A stretch of DNA of 64,000 bases from Gracilimonas sp. Lineage in GTDB: Bacteria > Bacteroidota > Rhodothermia > Balneolales > Balneolaceae. The stretch spans positions 62,001 through 126,000 of the forward strand of contig NZ_JABURM010000008.1 of the NCBI RefSeq assembly GCF_014762685.1. The letters are read 5' to 3'. Under the pieces are notes generated by a model. That model was not told where the DNA came from and ran no database searches. It saw only the letters and a list, made by a program, of their open reading frames with translations. The translations under genes were made by a program, and so were the position numbers. Position 1 is the stretch's first letter, and each line of letters starts with the position of its first letter. This document shows, in pieces, positions 1 to 8,772 of this stretch.

Positions 1-813
1 CAGCCTTTTTTAAATGATAAATCTCGAACAGTAGAAATACGTATTACTGTGGATAATCCGAGAAATGAGATGAAACCCGGCATGTTTGCTGAAGGAGTTA
101 TTTCTTCTCAATCAGACCAAGAACAGCAACTTCTTGTCCCCCGAAGTGCCGTGCTATGGACCGGAGAAAGGTCCATTGTGTTTGTGGATGTTTCCACAGC
201 TGAAACTCCTGCTTTTGAAGCAAGGGAAGTTGTATTAGGCAAAAGGGCTGGTAACGAATATGTAATTGAATCTGGACTGGAAGTTGGTGAGCGTGTGGTA
301 TCAAACGGCACATTTAAAGTGGACGCAGCCGCACAGCTTAGCGATAAACTCAGTATGATGAATAGAGAACCGGGCTCAGGAGCAAATCGCGGGGCACACG
401 ATCACGGTGCTATGGACATGAATAACGGTGATATGAATGAATCCACTATGGATACAACTGAAGATCATTCAAATCATGAAATGGTTAAAAGCCTTGAGGT
501 AGTAGTACCCCAGTACTTGAAACTTCGGGAGGCACTGTCCAAAGATGATTTTGAAACGGCTAAAGAACATGTCCGAGTGTTCTCAACGGATACATTCAGT
601 GATATTGAAGAGCTCAGAGCCGAGTTCAAATCCATTTCAGAAACGCTTATTTCACGAATTGAAGAAGAAGGATATGAAGGAGCACTGTTCAAGCAATATT
701 GCCCTATGTACGGCGGAGGAAGTACCTGGATAAGTGACAAAGAAGATATTGAAAACCCCTTTTATGGATCTCAAATGCACAACTGCGGAGAAACAGTTGA
801 GCAGATGAATTAA
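1..813 (+). CDS. RND efflux periplasmic adaptor, CusB-like, C-terminal part with DUF3347 domain (5' end cut by window)
   Basis: The frame is open to base 1, so the true start lies left of the window; the GTG at 49 is internal. The visible N-terminal part (NEMKPGMFAEGVI, then a beta-rich stretch ending in GLEVGERVVSNGTFKVD) is the membrane-proximal end of a membrane-fusion protein that couples an inner-membrane RND pump to a TolC-like channel. After a Met/His-rich linker (about residues 115-145 of the visible part) comes a DUF3347 module with the typical CPMYGGGSTW, NPFYGSQM and CGE signature, whose Met and Cys residues probably bind Cu(I) or Ag(I). Its pump must lie upstream. A PII-like gene follows 25 bp downstream, as in the other RND operons here. 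Family assignment is firm; copper/silver specificity is inferred. Confidence 0.88.
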   Translation, partial: QPFLNDKSRTVEIRITVDNPRNEMKPGMFAEGVISSQSDQEQQLLVPRSAVLWTGERSIVFVDVSTAETPAFEAREVVLGKRAGNEYVIESGLEVGERVVSNGTFKVDAAAQLSDKLSMMNREPGSGANRGAHDHGAMDMNNGDMNESTMDTTEDHSNHEMVKSLEVVVPQYLKLREALSKDDFETAKEHVRVFSTDTFSDIEELRAEFKSISETLISRIEEEGYEGALFKQYCPMYGGGSTWISDKEDIENPFYGSQMHNCGETVEQMN

Positions 814-838
814 TGTATAAATCAAAAACAGAGGTATC

Positions 839-1180
839 ATGAAATTAGTAAAAGCATACATACGCCCCATGCTACTTGAAGAAGTGTATAAAGCGCTACG
901 TTCTGAAGGCCATTGTTGCATAACGGTTTTCAGAGGAGAAGGAGCAGGTCAATATACCGATCCTGACTATGCCCATGGCTCTTTGCAATTCCCGGCGATG
1001 CACTCCAAAGTTGTGAAAATAGAAATAGCAGCGGTAGACGAAGATGTCAATTCTATTATTGAAATCATTCAACAAACTGCTTCAACAGGTTCGCGCGGAG
1101 ATGGAATTATATTTGTCATGCCTATTGAGAATATGATTAGAATCAGGGATGGTGAGGAAGGACCTAAAGTAATAGAATAA
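839..1180 (+). CDS. PII-like signalling protein, metal-efflux-associated type
   Basis: A 113-residue PII-fold protein. The C-terminal PII signature is clear (TGSRGDGIIFVMPIE, then IRIRDGE), the part that closes over a bound nucleotide at the trimer interface. The T-loop is atypical (FRGEGAGQYTDPDYAHG) and lacks the standard uridylylation context, so it is unlikely to act as a GlnB/GlnK nitrogen sensor. It sits directly behind a CusB-like adaptor gene; two paralogues at 14650 and 31090 sit behind other RND systems. This matches the known PII group found next to CusA/CzcA genes (PII-NG). A role in sensing metal or nucleotide and modulating efflux is inference. Confidence 0.88.
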   Translation: MKLVKAYIRPMLLEEVYKALRSEGHCCITVFRGEGAGQYTDPDYAHGSLQFPAMHSKVVKIEIAAVDEDVNSIIEIIQQTASTGSRGDGIIFVMPIENMIRIRDGEEGPKVIE

Positions 1181-1286
1181 TAGGCTTACACTAAATAAAC
1201 GGTAAGTATTAATCATCATTGTATAAGCTTACCCCTTAGATAAATGATATTTTAAGTAAAGCAAACATTAACAAAACCATAAGATT

Positions 1287-1763
1287 ATGAAAAAGATAAA
1301 ATCAATCGCACTGTTACTGGCAATAGGTTTAGGTCTAACTATAACTGCTGTGGCTCAGCAACAAAATATGGAGCAGAAAAAGCAGCAAATGATGACCATG
1401 ATGCAGGACTCATCTATGCAATCCATGATGATGGATCATATGATGGAAAACCCGGAAATGCGTGCCAAGATGATGCAGAGAATGATGAAATCACAAAAGA
1501 TGGATCATTCTGAAATGATGGAAAATATGCACTCCATGATGAACAATCCTGAAATGAAAGAACGCATGAAAAAGCATATGGAAATGATGCAATCTATGAT
1601 GGATGGAGATATGGATCACGCTAAAATGATGAATATGATGGATAACTCATCCATGATGAACATGCATATGATGTGTATGCAAATGATGCAGGGAGGAATG
1701 ATGGATTCGGGAATGAAAATGAAATCAGATTCTACCGATAATAAAGGTATGAACCATCATTAG
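1287..1763 (+). CDS. Exported methionine-rich protein, probable periplasmic copper/silver binder
   Basis: A 158-residue protein with a signal peptide (hydrophobic ALLLAIGLGLTI, cleavage near AVAQ). The mature part is almost entirely low-complexity Met with Asp, Ser, Gln and His: by hand count about 48 of 158 residues are Met, often in MMxxM or MDHxxMM groups, with one Cys near the C-terminus (MMCMQMM). Methionine clusters bind Cu(I) and Ag(I) in the periplasm. The neighbours (DUF3347 adaptor upstream, multicopper oxidase and CopB downstream) support copper buffering or delivery. It cannot be placed in a named family by eye and could also be a calcium- or silver-linked low-complexity protein. 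It is followed by a hairpin at 1775-1799. Confidence 0.8.
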   Translation: MKKIKSIALLLAIGLGLTITAVAQQQNMEQKKQQMMTMMQDSSMQSMMMDHMMENPEMRAKMMQRMMKSQKMDHSEMMENMHSMMNNPEMKERMKKHMEMMQSMMDGDMDHAKMMNMMDNSSMMNMHMMCMQMMQGGMMDSGMKMKSDSTDNKGMNHH

Positions 1764-1774
1764 TAAAATTAAAT

Positions 1775-1799
1775 GGGGATGCACTTCAAAGTCATCCCC
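1775..1799 (+). terminator. GC-rich hairpin after the Met-rich gene
   Basis: A perfect 7-bp inverted repeat (GGGGATG / CATCCCC) with an 11-nt loop lies 12 bp after the stop of the Met-rich gene. Only a weak T-run follows (TTCTAAAACTTT), so it may reduce rather than stop transcription into the SHOCT gene. Confidence 0.5.
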
Positions 1800-1827
1800 G
1801 AATTCTAAAACTTTAAATGATAGCACT

Positions 1828-2040
1828 ATGCATGATTTTCAATTTTTTGGAGGTGGCTGGATGATGTTCTTCTGGTGGTTCTTACTAATTGTTTTGGTCA
1901 TTGTCTTGGCAAGGCCGTTATTCAAGACAAATCAACAAGAATCTGATAAAGAAACTCCACTTGAGATCCTTAAGCGAAGATATGCAGATGGAGAAATTGA
2001 TCAAGAGGAATTCGAGAAGAGGAAAAAGGATCTGATGTGA
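1828..2040 (+). CDS. Small membrane protein with SHOCT domain
   Basis: A 70-residue protein: an N-terminal aromatic-rich transmembrane helix (about residues 10-30, WMMFFWWFLLIVLVIVLA), then a C-terminal SHOCT motif (ETPLEILKRRYADGEID, then EEFEKRKKDL), a short helical oligomerisation module often found at the ends of membrane proteins. The start is the ATG 3 bp after an ACT-rich spacer; no strong ribosome site is seen. It lies between the Met-rich protein and the multicopper oxidase, a placement common in copper islands. Function is not known; an accessory or scaffold role in the inner membrane is inferred. Confidence 0.82.
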   Translation: MHDFQFFGGGWMMFFWWFLLIVLVIVLARPLFKTNQQESDKETPLEILKRRYADGEIDQEEFEKRKKDLM

Positions 2041-2079
2041 TCAAGTATTTAATAATACAATCATTATAGTTTCAAATTT

Positions 2080-3546
2080 ATGAAAAGAAAACAATTTTTA
2101 CGGAGGATAGGTTTTGGAACGGGTGCATTAGCCCTATCACCTTGGTTAACATCCTGCTTGACTTTTTCTGACGATGAGTTGAAGGGTTCTTTTAAAAACA
2201 GATTGCCTTTACCGGGTCAAATAACCGATCCTTCATTTAATTTATCTGCCTCTTCTGCAGAAATAGAGCTGCCAGAATCGCTAAGTCTGGCTGCTTTTCA
2301 ATTTAATAACTCAGTTCCCGGTCCAACAATTCGCCATGTAAAGGGGCAGGAACTTGACATCAAGTTTACTAATAATATAGGTCAGGAAAGCATTATTCAT
2401 TGGCATGGACTCATTGTTCCCCCCGAAATGGACGGGCACCCCATAGATGCTATATCAAGCGGTAGTTACAATTATCACTTCAAACTTGATCAAAGAGCCG
2501 GTACCTATTGGTATCATCCTCACCCTCACAGAATTACCGGAGAACAAGTTTATCGGGGGTTGGCAGGCTTTTTTATTATTGAAGATGAAGAGGAGAAAGC
2601 GCTCAACTTACCCGGTGGTAACTACGAGATACCTCTCGTTATTCAGGATCGGAGAGTTAACGAAAGAGGAGAGGTAATATATAATCCGTCTATGCCCGAA
2701 CGGATGATGACCGGGTTTTTGGGAGATACAATCTTAATTAACGGAGCACCATCTCCTTACCATGAAGTTGAGCCGGGTGTGTATCGATTAAGAGTCTTAA
2801 ATGGCTCAAATGCCCGAATTTATAATGTAGCGTTTCAAGATGATCTTTCCTTTATGGTCATCGGCACCGATGGAGGCCTTCTACCTGAAGCTATTGAGAC
2901 GAATGAATTATTAATGGCCCCCGGGGAAAGAGCAGACATACTGATAGACTTCTATGGATTGAAGAAAAATAGTATTAACCTTATCAGTAAACCATTTGAT
3001 GTGCCTTCCGGCGGCGGTATGATGGGAATGCAAAACATGATGGGGAGCTCCGGCCCCGAACAAGGCACTGGTTTTGATCTTATGGAATTCAGGATTGATG
3101 GAGAATCTAAGCAAGAATCAGTGGACCTTCCCGGTCAGCTGTCTGAATCGACCTTTCCTGAAGCTTCATCTGCTGATCGTACCCGCCCCATTCGGTTGGA
3201 CATGCAAATGATGAACGGCCATACCATTAATGGGCGTCAGTTTGAGATGGAGCGAGTCGATGAACGTGTAGAGCAAGGAAGTACTGAAATTTGGGAGTTT
3301 ATCAATAACTCAAACGTACCTCACCCCATGCACGTGCATGCCGTTCAGTTTAAAGTTCTTGATAGAAGTGGAAACAGAGGATTAACGCCTACCGAAACAG
3401 GTTGGAAGGACACGGTACTTGTCATGCCCGGCGAGACTGTTAGGATCATCATGAGTTTCAATGCGCCAAAAGGCCTGTACGTTTTTCACTGCCATAACCT
3501 GGAGCACGAAGACAACGGCATGATGGCTAACCTGGAGATTATATAA
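2080..3546 (+). CDS. Multicopper oxidase (CueO/CopA-like), exported
   Basis: A 488-residue three-cupredoxin oxidase that would oxidise Cu(I) to Cu(II) in the periplasm. The N-terminus has a twin-arginine-like signal (RRIGFGTGALAL) followed by a Cys at a lipobox-like site (LTSC), so it is probably Tat-exported and possibly lipidated. All four copper-binding motifs are present: HWHG (about 107-110), HPHPH (146-150), HPMHVH (415-420) and HCHNLEH with an axial Met (470-481); the type 1 ligands are H415, C471, H476 and M481. A Met-rich insert (GGGMMGMQNMMG, about 308-320) resembles the Cu(I)-docking insert of CueO. A laccase with another substrate is possible, but the copper context favours cuprous oxidase. 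Confidence 0.93.
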   Translation: MKRKQFLRRIGFGTGALALSPWLTSCLTFSDDELKGSFKNRLPLPGQITDPSFNLSASSAEIELPESLSLAAFQFNNSVPGPTIRHVKGQELDIKFTNNIGQESIIHWHGLIVPPEMDGHPIDAISSGSYNYHFKLDQRAGTYWYHPHPHRITGEQVYRGLAGFFIIEDEEEKALNLPGGNYEIPLVIQDRRVNERGEVIYNPSMPERMMTGFLGDTILINGAPSPYHEVEPGVYRLRVLNGSNARIYNVAFQDDLSFMVIGTDGGLLPEAIETNELLMAPGERADILIDFYGLKKNSINLISKPFDVPSGGGMMGMQNMMGSSGPEQGTGFDLMEFRIDGESKQESVDLPGQLSESTFPEASSADRTRPIRLDMQMMNGHTINGRQFEMERVDERVEQGSTEIWEFINNSNVPHPMHVHAVQFKVLDRSGNRGLTPTETGWKDTVLVMPGETVRIIMSFNAPKGLYVFHCHNLEHEDNGMMANLEII

Positions 3547-3606
3547 CCTTTTGGACACAACAATTAATTTCTGAACTCAATTATTTAAAACTTTGGATAA
3601 CTAATT

Positions 3607-4680
3607 ATGGAATCTTTACTAACTCCTGAATGGGCTCCCAACATTCACCCACTGATCGTTCATTTTCCTATTGCGCTATTAGTGACGGCTGCATTGGCTA
3701 ATTTTGTATCTCTTTTTTTTCAAGAAAAATGGTGGGATGAAACAAAGAGTACTATCCTTTATGTAGCAGGAGCACTTTTCGCCGGTGTCACCTATTACAG
3801 TGGCACCATTGCTGCAGATACGGTTTTTCTACCGGCTGAAGCACAATCGGTACTAAGTGAGCATTCTGACTGGGCGGAGTATCTTCTATGGTTCTTTGTA
3901 ATATATGCTCTATTGAGAATCGCCTTTCATTGGTTTGATCTTTTTGAAAAGAAAGCCTTTAGAATCATTGCATTCATTACAGTACTTCCGGGATTATTTA
4001 TGGTTTTTGAAACCGCGGAGTATGGCGGTAAAATGGTATATGGATATGGAGCCGGAACCGGTCAACTATTACAACAAGAAGAACCAGCTACATCTGAAGG
4101 CACCGACAGTACTGCAACGGTTCCATCCTCTTTTATCACTAAAGAAAATGGAGACTGGACCTGGGAGATCAACTCAAATTCAGTAAGTGACCTAATCACT
4201 AACTTTCACTGGGTGAACGGTTCTTTACAGGCATTAAAGCCAACTATCACTTCAAGTGGTAATCCGTTATTACAGCTTCAAGCTTCCGGGCAAGCGAATC
4301 TATTTGTTACCCATCAATCATACCAAAACATACAAGTTGATTACTACCTCAATCTGGATGATTTAGATGGAGAAATAGAACTCATTCATCACCTGCAGGA
4401 TGCCGATAACTATGATTTTGTTTCACTGAATTCGGATGGGATTATTCGTCAAGGCAGAATCCAGAACGGGGAAACAACCATTTTCGAAGAAGGCACCTAT
4501 GAAACCGAGGGTCTGTTATTTCTACGTGTAGTGGCAGATGAAACGCACTTTCGCGGATATATTAACAGAGAGATGAAAGTGCACGGCCACGGAGATGCTC
4601 CGAAAAGCGGAAGCGTAGGGCTAAAATTACAAGGCCAGGGATCAGTACTCGTATCTAAAATTGAAATGACGCAACTCTAA
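3607..4680 (+). CDS. DUF2231 membrane protein with C-terminal concanavalin/LamG-like domain
   Basis: A 357-residue two-part protein. Residues 1-150 hold the DUF2231 signature NIHPLIVHFPIALL and four predicted membrane helices; conserved His residues in this family suggest haem or metal binding. Residues about 165-357 are a soluble beta-sandwich-like domain (W-x-W start, then alternating strands such as DNYDFVSLN and HFRGYINREMKVHGHGDAP) typical of concanavalin/LamG folds, presumably outside the cytoplasm. It lies between the multicopper oxidase and a DUF4440 protein in one direction. A shorter DUF2231 protein without the extra domain is at 16164. Function unknown; a redox or haem-linked membrane role is inferred. 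Confidence 0.8.
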   Translation: MESLLTPEWAPNIHPLIVHFPIALLVTAALANFVSLFFQEKWWDETKSTILYVAGALFAGVTYYSGTIAADTVFLPAEAQSVLSEHSDWAEYLLWFFVIYALLRIAFHWFDLFEKKAFRIIAFITVLPGLFMVFETAEYGGKMVYGYGAGTGQLLQQEEPATSEGTDSTATVPSSFITKENGDWTWEINSNSVSDLITNFHWVNGSLQALKPTITSSGNPLLQLQASGQANLFVTHQSYQNIQVDYYLNLDDLDGEIELIHHLQDADNYDFVSLNSDGIIRQGRIQNGETTIFEEGTYETEGLLFLRVVADETHFRGYINREMKVHGHGDAPKSGSVGLKLQGQGSVLVSKIEMTQL

Positions 4681-4692
4681 AAAACTATACCT

Positions 4693-5130
4693 ATGAAACC
4701 ATTTATAAAAATATTCGCACTTCTTGTGTTTTTATCAGGAACCGTGATGGCTCAAACAAACCAAAAAGAAACCAAGGTTTTAGAAGCACTTGACAACTTT
4801 AAAACCGCCATTGTTGACAACGATTCTGATGCCGCATCAAATGTAATGGCTGATGATGTCTTGATACTGGAAGGCAGCGGAATGGAAACGAAGGAAGAAT
4901 ATCTTTCCCATCACTTTCACTCTGATGGTAAATTTTTGAGTGCCATGGATCGTGAGATACTAACTCAAAAAATCAGCATTGAAGGAAATACAGCATGGGT
5001 CAGCACGGTTAGTTCCATGAAAGGAACGTATTCCGAAAGAGAAATAGACCTGACCTCTCTCGAACTTGCTGTATTAAAAAAAGAGGGTTCGGATTGGAAA
5101 ATTACCGCTATTCACTGGTCATCCCGATAA
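4693..5130 (+). CDS. Exported DUF4440/SnoaL-like (NTF2-fold) protein
   Basis: A 145-residue protein with a signal peptide (IFALLVFLSGTVMAQ). The rest has the NTF2-like pattern: an N-terminal helix (VLEALDNFKTAIVDND), the DVLILEG strand, the central HHF segment and a C-terminal WKITAIHWSSR strand. Proteins of this kind are ligand-binding cones or scaffolds, and none of the visible residues marks a specific enzyme. It is 12 bp after the DUF2231 gene and 32 bp before copB, so it is probably co-transcribed with the copper genes. The link to copper is by position only. Confidence 0.8.
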   Translation: MKPFIKIFALLVFLSGTVMAQTNQKETKVLEALDNFKTAIVDNDSDAASNVMADDVLILEGSGMETKEEYLSHHFHSDGKFLSAMDREILTQKISIEGNTAWVSTVSSMKGTYSEREIDLTSLELAVLKKEGSDWKITAIHWSSR

Positions 5131-5162
5131 GCAACAAACGATTTAACTAAACAGAGCAGAAT

Positions 5163-7196
5163 ATGAACCACGAACATCACAATCACGAAGACCATAACCA
5201 CGATAAGGAACAAAACCATGATCATGATGGCCATGAAGGGCACTCCCACCATGAGCACCACAAAATGATGGTGCAGGATTTTAAATTCCGATTTTGGTGG
5301 GTGCTTGCACTCACGATTCCGATCATGGCCCTATCACCTATGATCCAGGATTTTCTGGGTGTGGACTGGAGATTCACCGGTGACAGCTGGATTTTAGCTG
5401 CGTTATCAACCGTCGTTTACTTCTTTGGCGGATGGCCATTTCTCACCGGCCTGATTGATGAACTTAAGAAAAAGCAACCGGGGATGATGACGCTCATCGG
5501 CCTTGCTATTTCTATCGCCTATCTCTATAGCACGGCTGTAATCTTTGGCTTTGAAGGCGACCTGCTCTACTGGGAGCTTTCAACTTTGGTAGGCATTATG
5601 CTTTTGGGGCACTGGATCGAAATGCGCTCCGTGATGAGTGCCTCTTCAGCATTGGAGGAGTTGGCAGCACTGATACCGGGTGAAGCCCATCGCGTTAATG
5701 AAGATGGGTCTACAGAAGACGTCCCTGTGGAAGAATTACAACAGGGTGATAAAGTGCTCATCAAACCGGGTGAAAAAGTACCCGCTGATGGATTGGTTGT
5801 GAAAGGGGAGTCGAGCGTAAACGAAGCTATGTTAACAGGAGAATCCAAGCCGGTTAGTAAAGAAAAAGATGATGAGGTAATTGGCGGGTCTGTAAATGAA
5901 AAAGGCTCTCTTACTATACAAATTTCTAAAACCGGGGACGATTCATTCTTATCTCAGGTTATTAGCCTGGTAAGAGAAGCACAGGAAAGTAAGTCTCGCA
6001 CCCAGGATTTAGCCAATCGGGCTGCTTTTTGGCTGACCATCGTTGCTATTACAGCCGGCCTCATCACCTTTGGAGCCTGGATCTTTTTTACGGGACAAAG
6101 CTTTGACTTTGCGATGAACCGAACCGTGGCGGTCATGGTGATTACCTGTCCACACGCGTTAGGCTTGGCTATTCCTTTGGTTGTTTCCCGATCAACCAGT
6201 ATTGCTGCGACCAATGGATTTCTTATACGCAATCGGTCTGCTTTTGAGCAAGCAAGAAACTTGGATTCCATTATATTCGATAAAACCGGTACGCTGACCG
6301 AAGGAACTTTCACGGTAACGGATATTCTGAATTTTGGGGATGGTCACTCCGATGAAGAGATACTCAAGTATGCAGCTTCGCTGGAGAAAAACTCCGAACA
6401 TCCACTTGCAAAAGGAATCCTCGAAAAAGCCGGCGAAACCTGGGAGCCGGATGAGTTTAATTCCATTACCGGAAAGGGAATTGAAGGCAAGGTAAATGGA
6501 AAGTCGGTGAAAGTAGTAAGCCCCGGATATATTCGGGAGCAGGAAATGGAATACCCGACATCTGAAGTTGAAAAGGTATCATCTCAGGGAAAAACGGTGG
6601 TTTTTGTGATCATTGAAAATCAATTGACCGGAGCCATTGCTTTGGGAGACCAAATTCGAGAGTCGTCTAAGAATGCGATTGATGCACTGCACAAGATGGG
6701 GATTGAGTGCATCATGCTGACAGGCGACAATCAGCAAACGGCTGATTATGTGGCTGGAGAATTAGGCATTGATCAGGTGTTTGCTGAAGTGCTACCGGAT
6801 GAAAAAGCCGATAAGGTCAAGGAGGTTCAGGGGCAAGGAAAACTTGTGGCCATGACTGGTGATGGCGTCAACGATGCGCCCGCACTTGCACAGGCTGATG
6901 TAGGAATTGCAATCGGTGCCGGATCTGATGTGGCCGTTGAAACCGGTGATATTGTACTGGTAAAAGATAACCCTCAAGATGTGACGGCACTTATTAAGCT
7001 CTCGAAATCTACCTACAGAAAAATGGTGCAAAACCTGTGGTGGGCTTCCGGATATAATATCGGTGCCATTCCTCTTGCCGCCGGAGTACTGTTTGCCTGG
7101 GGTATTATTTTAAGTCCTGCCGTTGGCGCCATTCTGATGTCGCTAAGTACCGTTATTGTTGCAATTAATGCCCGGTTCCTGAAACTCGAAAATTGA
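5163..7196 (+). CDS. copB: Copper-exporting P-type ATPase, CopB type (P1B-3)
   Basis: A 677-residue heavy-metal P-type ATPase. The N-terminus (residues 1-40) is very His-rich (repeated HDHDGHEGHSHHEH-like runs) in place of HMA domains, as in CopB. The signature motifs are all present: actuator TGES (about 226), the membrane metal site C329-P330-H331, the phosphorylated D373 in DKTGT, the SEHPLAKG nucleotide site and GDGVNDAP (about 566). The CPH motif separates it from the CPC-type CopA and assigns it to the P1B-3 group, linked to Cu(II), Cu(I) or Ag(I) export. It ends the copper block that starts with the Met-rich protein and multicopper oxidase. Confidence 0.94.
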   Translation: MNHEHHNHEDHNHDKEQNHDHDGHEGHSHHEHHKMMVQDFKFRFWWVLALTIPIMALSPMIQDFLGVDWRFTGDSWILAALSTVVYFFGGWPFLTGLIDELKKKQPGMMTLIGLAISIAYLYSTAVIFGFEGDLLYWELSTLVGIMLLGHWIEMRSVMSASSALEELAALIPGEAHRVNEDGSTEDVPVEELQQGDKVLIKPGEKVPADGLVVKGESSVNEAMLTGESKPVSKEKDDEVIGGSVNEKGSLTIQISKTGDDSFLSQVISLVREAQESKSRTQDLANRAAFWLTIVAITAGLITFGAWIFFTGQSFDFAMNRTVAVMVITCPHALGLAIPLVVSRSTSIAATNGFLIRNRSAFEQARNLDSIIFDKTGTLTEGTFTVTDILNFGDGHSDEEILKYAASLEKNSEHPLAKGILEKAGETWEPDEFNSITGKGIEGKVNGKSVKVVSPGYIREQEMEYPTSEVEKVSSQGKTVVFVIIENQLTGAIALGDQIRESSKNAIDALHKMGIECIMLTGDNQQTADYVAGELGIDQVFAEVLPDEKADKVKEVQGQGKLVAMTGDGVNDAPALAQADVGIAIGAGSDVAVETGDIVLVKDNPQDVTALIKLSKSTYRKMVQNLWWASGYNIGAIPLAAGVLFAWGIILSPAVGAILMSLSTVIVAINARFLKLEN

Positions 7197-7206
7197 AGGA
7201 TATAAA

Positions 7207-7302
7207 ATGGTAACTAAGTTTATCAAAAGATGGGTTCAAAACTGCGAATCTAACTTTAATATTTTCAAATCACTAAATAAGTATATCAACCCAACAGAAT
7301 AG
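7207..7302 (+). CDS. Possible 31-residue peptide
   Basis: An ATG 10 bp after the copB stop opens a 31-codon frame ending at TAG 7302, just before the ribosome-site-like AGGAGAT of the next gene. The peptide is basic and Asn-rich (starts MVTKFIKRWVQNC) with no recognisable domain. It may be a real small protein or chance; I cannot tell. Confidence 0.2.
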   Translation: MVTKFIKRWVQNCESNFNIFKSLNKYINPTE

Positions 7303-7312
7303 AGGAGATACT

Positions 7313-7594
7313 ATGAGAAAACTAAACACTAAGAAATTAGGAATAGCGGTTGGCGCAACAGGCGTGATTCTATACCTGGGCTGTGCCTTGTTGATGATTG
7401 TGCTTGGCCAGCAAGGAACTATTTCCTTTTTTAACGCCCTCTTGCACGGTTTTGATACGTCATCAATCATTCGAATGGATATTCCTTTGTGGGAATCACT
7501 ACTTGGAATTATTCTGACCTTCATTATAGGCTGGATATCTGGGGCAATAGTCGCTGCCACGTATAATTATAGTCTAAACGATTCTGAGAATTGA
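7313..7594 (+). CDS. DUF5676 small membrane protein
   Basis: A 93-residue protein with two membrane helices (about 10-33 and 62-84) separated by a short loop, matching the DUF5676 pattern (N-terminal KLGIAVGATGVILYLGC, C-terminal GWISGAIVAATYN). The ATG is preceded by a good AGGAGA ribosome site, unusual in this window. Its stop overlaps the start of the next membrane-protein gene, indicating translational coupling. DUF5676 proteins commonly sit beside copper ATPases and efflux genes; their function is not known. Confidence 0.8.
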   Translation: MRKLNTKKLGIAVGATGVILYLGCALLMIVLGQQGTISFFNALLHGFDTSSIIRMDIPLWESLLGIILTFIIGWISGAIVAATYNYSLNDSEN

Positions 7595-8040
7595 ACGTGA
7601 TTAGTGAACCTGCCAAAAAAGTAATTTTTTGGGCCTTTATCCTTAATACCGTTTGGGAGTTTGTTCAATGTGGCTTTCTATATGGCATGTGGGACTGGCC
7701 TTTTCTCAAGGCTACAGTTTGGATGTGGGGAGCTGTTTTAGGGGATATCATCATTGTATTAGGGCTATGGAGAGCCACCTCAATGCTGACTTCATCCGTG
7801 CATCTGGAACCTCGTCTTGGTCGCAAAGGATATATTGTGCTTTTCGGCTTAAGCTTTGCAGCAAGTATTTTTCTTGAATGGGCTGCCATTTTTCTTAGCC
7901 TGTGGGAATATACTTCTGCAATGCCTGTGCTAACTATTTTTTCTTATGAGGTTGGCTTATCGCCGATTTTTCAAATTACGGTTCTTCCCGCTTTGAGTAT
8001 TTTTCTTGCTTCAAAGGGAACTAAAATTTCACGTGTATAA
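7591..8040 (+). CDS. Integral membrane protein of unknown function
   Basis: A 149-residue protein with four or five hydrophobic helices (for example VIFWAFILNTVWEFVQCGF, AVLGDIIIVLGLW and GYIVLFGLSFAASIFLEWAA). The start is a TTG overlapping the TGA of the DUF5676 gene by 4 bp; a GTG at 7597 is an alternative. Conserved-looking Trp, Glu and Cys residues in the first helix could bind a ligand, but no named family is recognised. Tight coupling to DUF5676 and the nearby copB suggests a shared membrane role in metal handling. Confidence 0.7.
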   Translation: MNVISEPAKKVIFWAFILNTVWEFVQCGFLYGMWDWPFLKATVWMWGAVLGDIIIVLGLWRATSMLTSSVHLEPRLGRKGYIVLFGLSFAASIFLEWAAIFLSLWEYTSAMPVLTIFSYEVGLSPIFQITVLPALSIFLASKGTKISRV

Positions 8041-8134
8041 AACATAAACAAGCTTCTAAGACTTATGGGCAATAACTACCTAAGGTTCAGTTTTTAAGTT
8101 TAACTGCAAAATTTGATATCTTTAAAACATAACT

Positions 8135-8165
8135 ATGCAAGATCTTTTGCAGCTGATAGTCTATT
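8135..8165 (+). promoter_or_regulatory. Candidate metal-responsive promoter element (copy D)
   Basis: The intergenic stretch 8041-8225 contains TATGCAAGATC followed 14 bp later by TAGTCTAT. This resembles elements at 15717, 17740 and 19719 (a TGCAAGA block, then TAGTATTG-like sequence), each upstream of a metal gene. It would drive the His-rich exported protein and the RND operon starting at 8226. The regulator might be the HMA-AraC protein at 15118. This is pattern matching by eye. Confidence 0.35.
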
Positions 8166-8225
8166 ATTAGCATTCACAAAATTTTAGCTTTGCTCAAGAA
8201 AATCCACAAAACAAAGATTTTTAAA

Positions 8226-8654
8226 ATGTCAGCACGACTTCTGCTGATCATATTTGCTATGCATGTTCTAAGTGTGCATAGCCTGGCAGAGTCATTGGTG
8301 TATTGTTTTGAAGATAATGGCGATGTAAATGTTGAATCAAAGGCAGAGCTCGGACTATTCTTCAATAGTGAGGCTGAAGTTCACGAAAATGATGGTCATG
8401 ATCACGAACAAGAAACCGTATTTCACCAAGATGGTGATCACCACAGAGATGTTCCTATTTCTTTACTCTGTGCCAAAGAAGACAAGCTGAATCGCTTTGA
8501 CCAACAAAAGACAGTTGCTGATCTTAAACGAGCTGTTTTTCAAAAAAGTGAGATCACTCCGGCCTCCCGTTCCCTTCAGCAAACTATTTTCTTACCGCCG
8601 GTTATAGAAAATTCTATCACCACCAATCTACAGACCGTAGTACTTCTGAATTAG
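8226..8654 (+). CDS. Small exported His-rich protein leading an RND efflux operon
   Basis: A 142-residue protein from the ATG at 8226, which gives a clean signal peptide (LLLIIFAMHVLSVHSLA); a TTG at 8190 would add 12 residues. The mature part has a Cys (VYCFED), an Asp/His cluster (HENDGHDHEQ, then HQDGDHHRD), a second Cys (LLCAKED) and a C-terminal hydrophobic or proline segment (LPPVIENS). This could bind metal in the periplasm. Proteins of nearly the same size and layout lead the other two efflux operons (24814 and 43086). No named family is recognised; metal sensing or chaperoning is inferred. Confidence 0.7.
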   Translation: MSARLLLIIFAMHVLSVHSLAESLVYCFEDNGDVNVESKAELGLFFNSEAEVHENDGHDHEQETVFHQDGDHHRDVPISLLCAKEDKLNRFDQQKTVADLKRAVFQKSEITPASRSLQQTIFLPPVIENSITTNLQTVVLLN

Positions 8655-8772
8655 GCCATACAGCCCCTCCTATACCTAATTCACATTGAGAATGCCCTTC
8701 ATACTTCACAGGATCATAGTATCCCGTGCGCATTTCTCATCAATCTACAACAGCTAAAAGGCTGAATACTAC

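Noticed and set aside
1376-1740. Tandem DNA repeat in the Met-rich gene
   Set aside because: The ATGATG-rich look is caused by Met codons with varied spacing; no fixed repeat unit is present.
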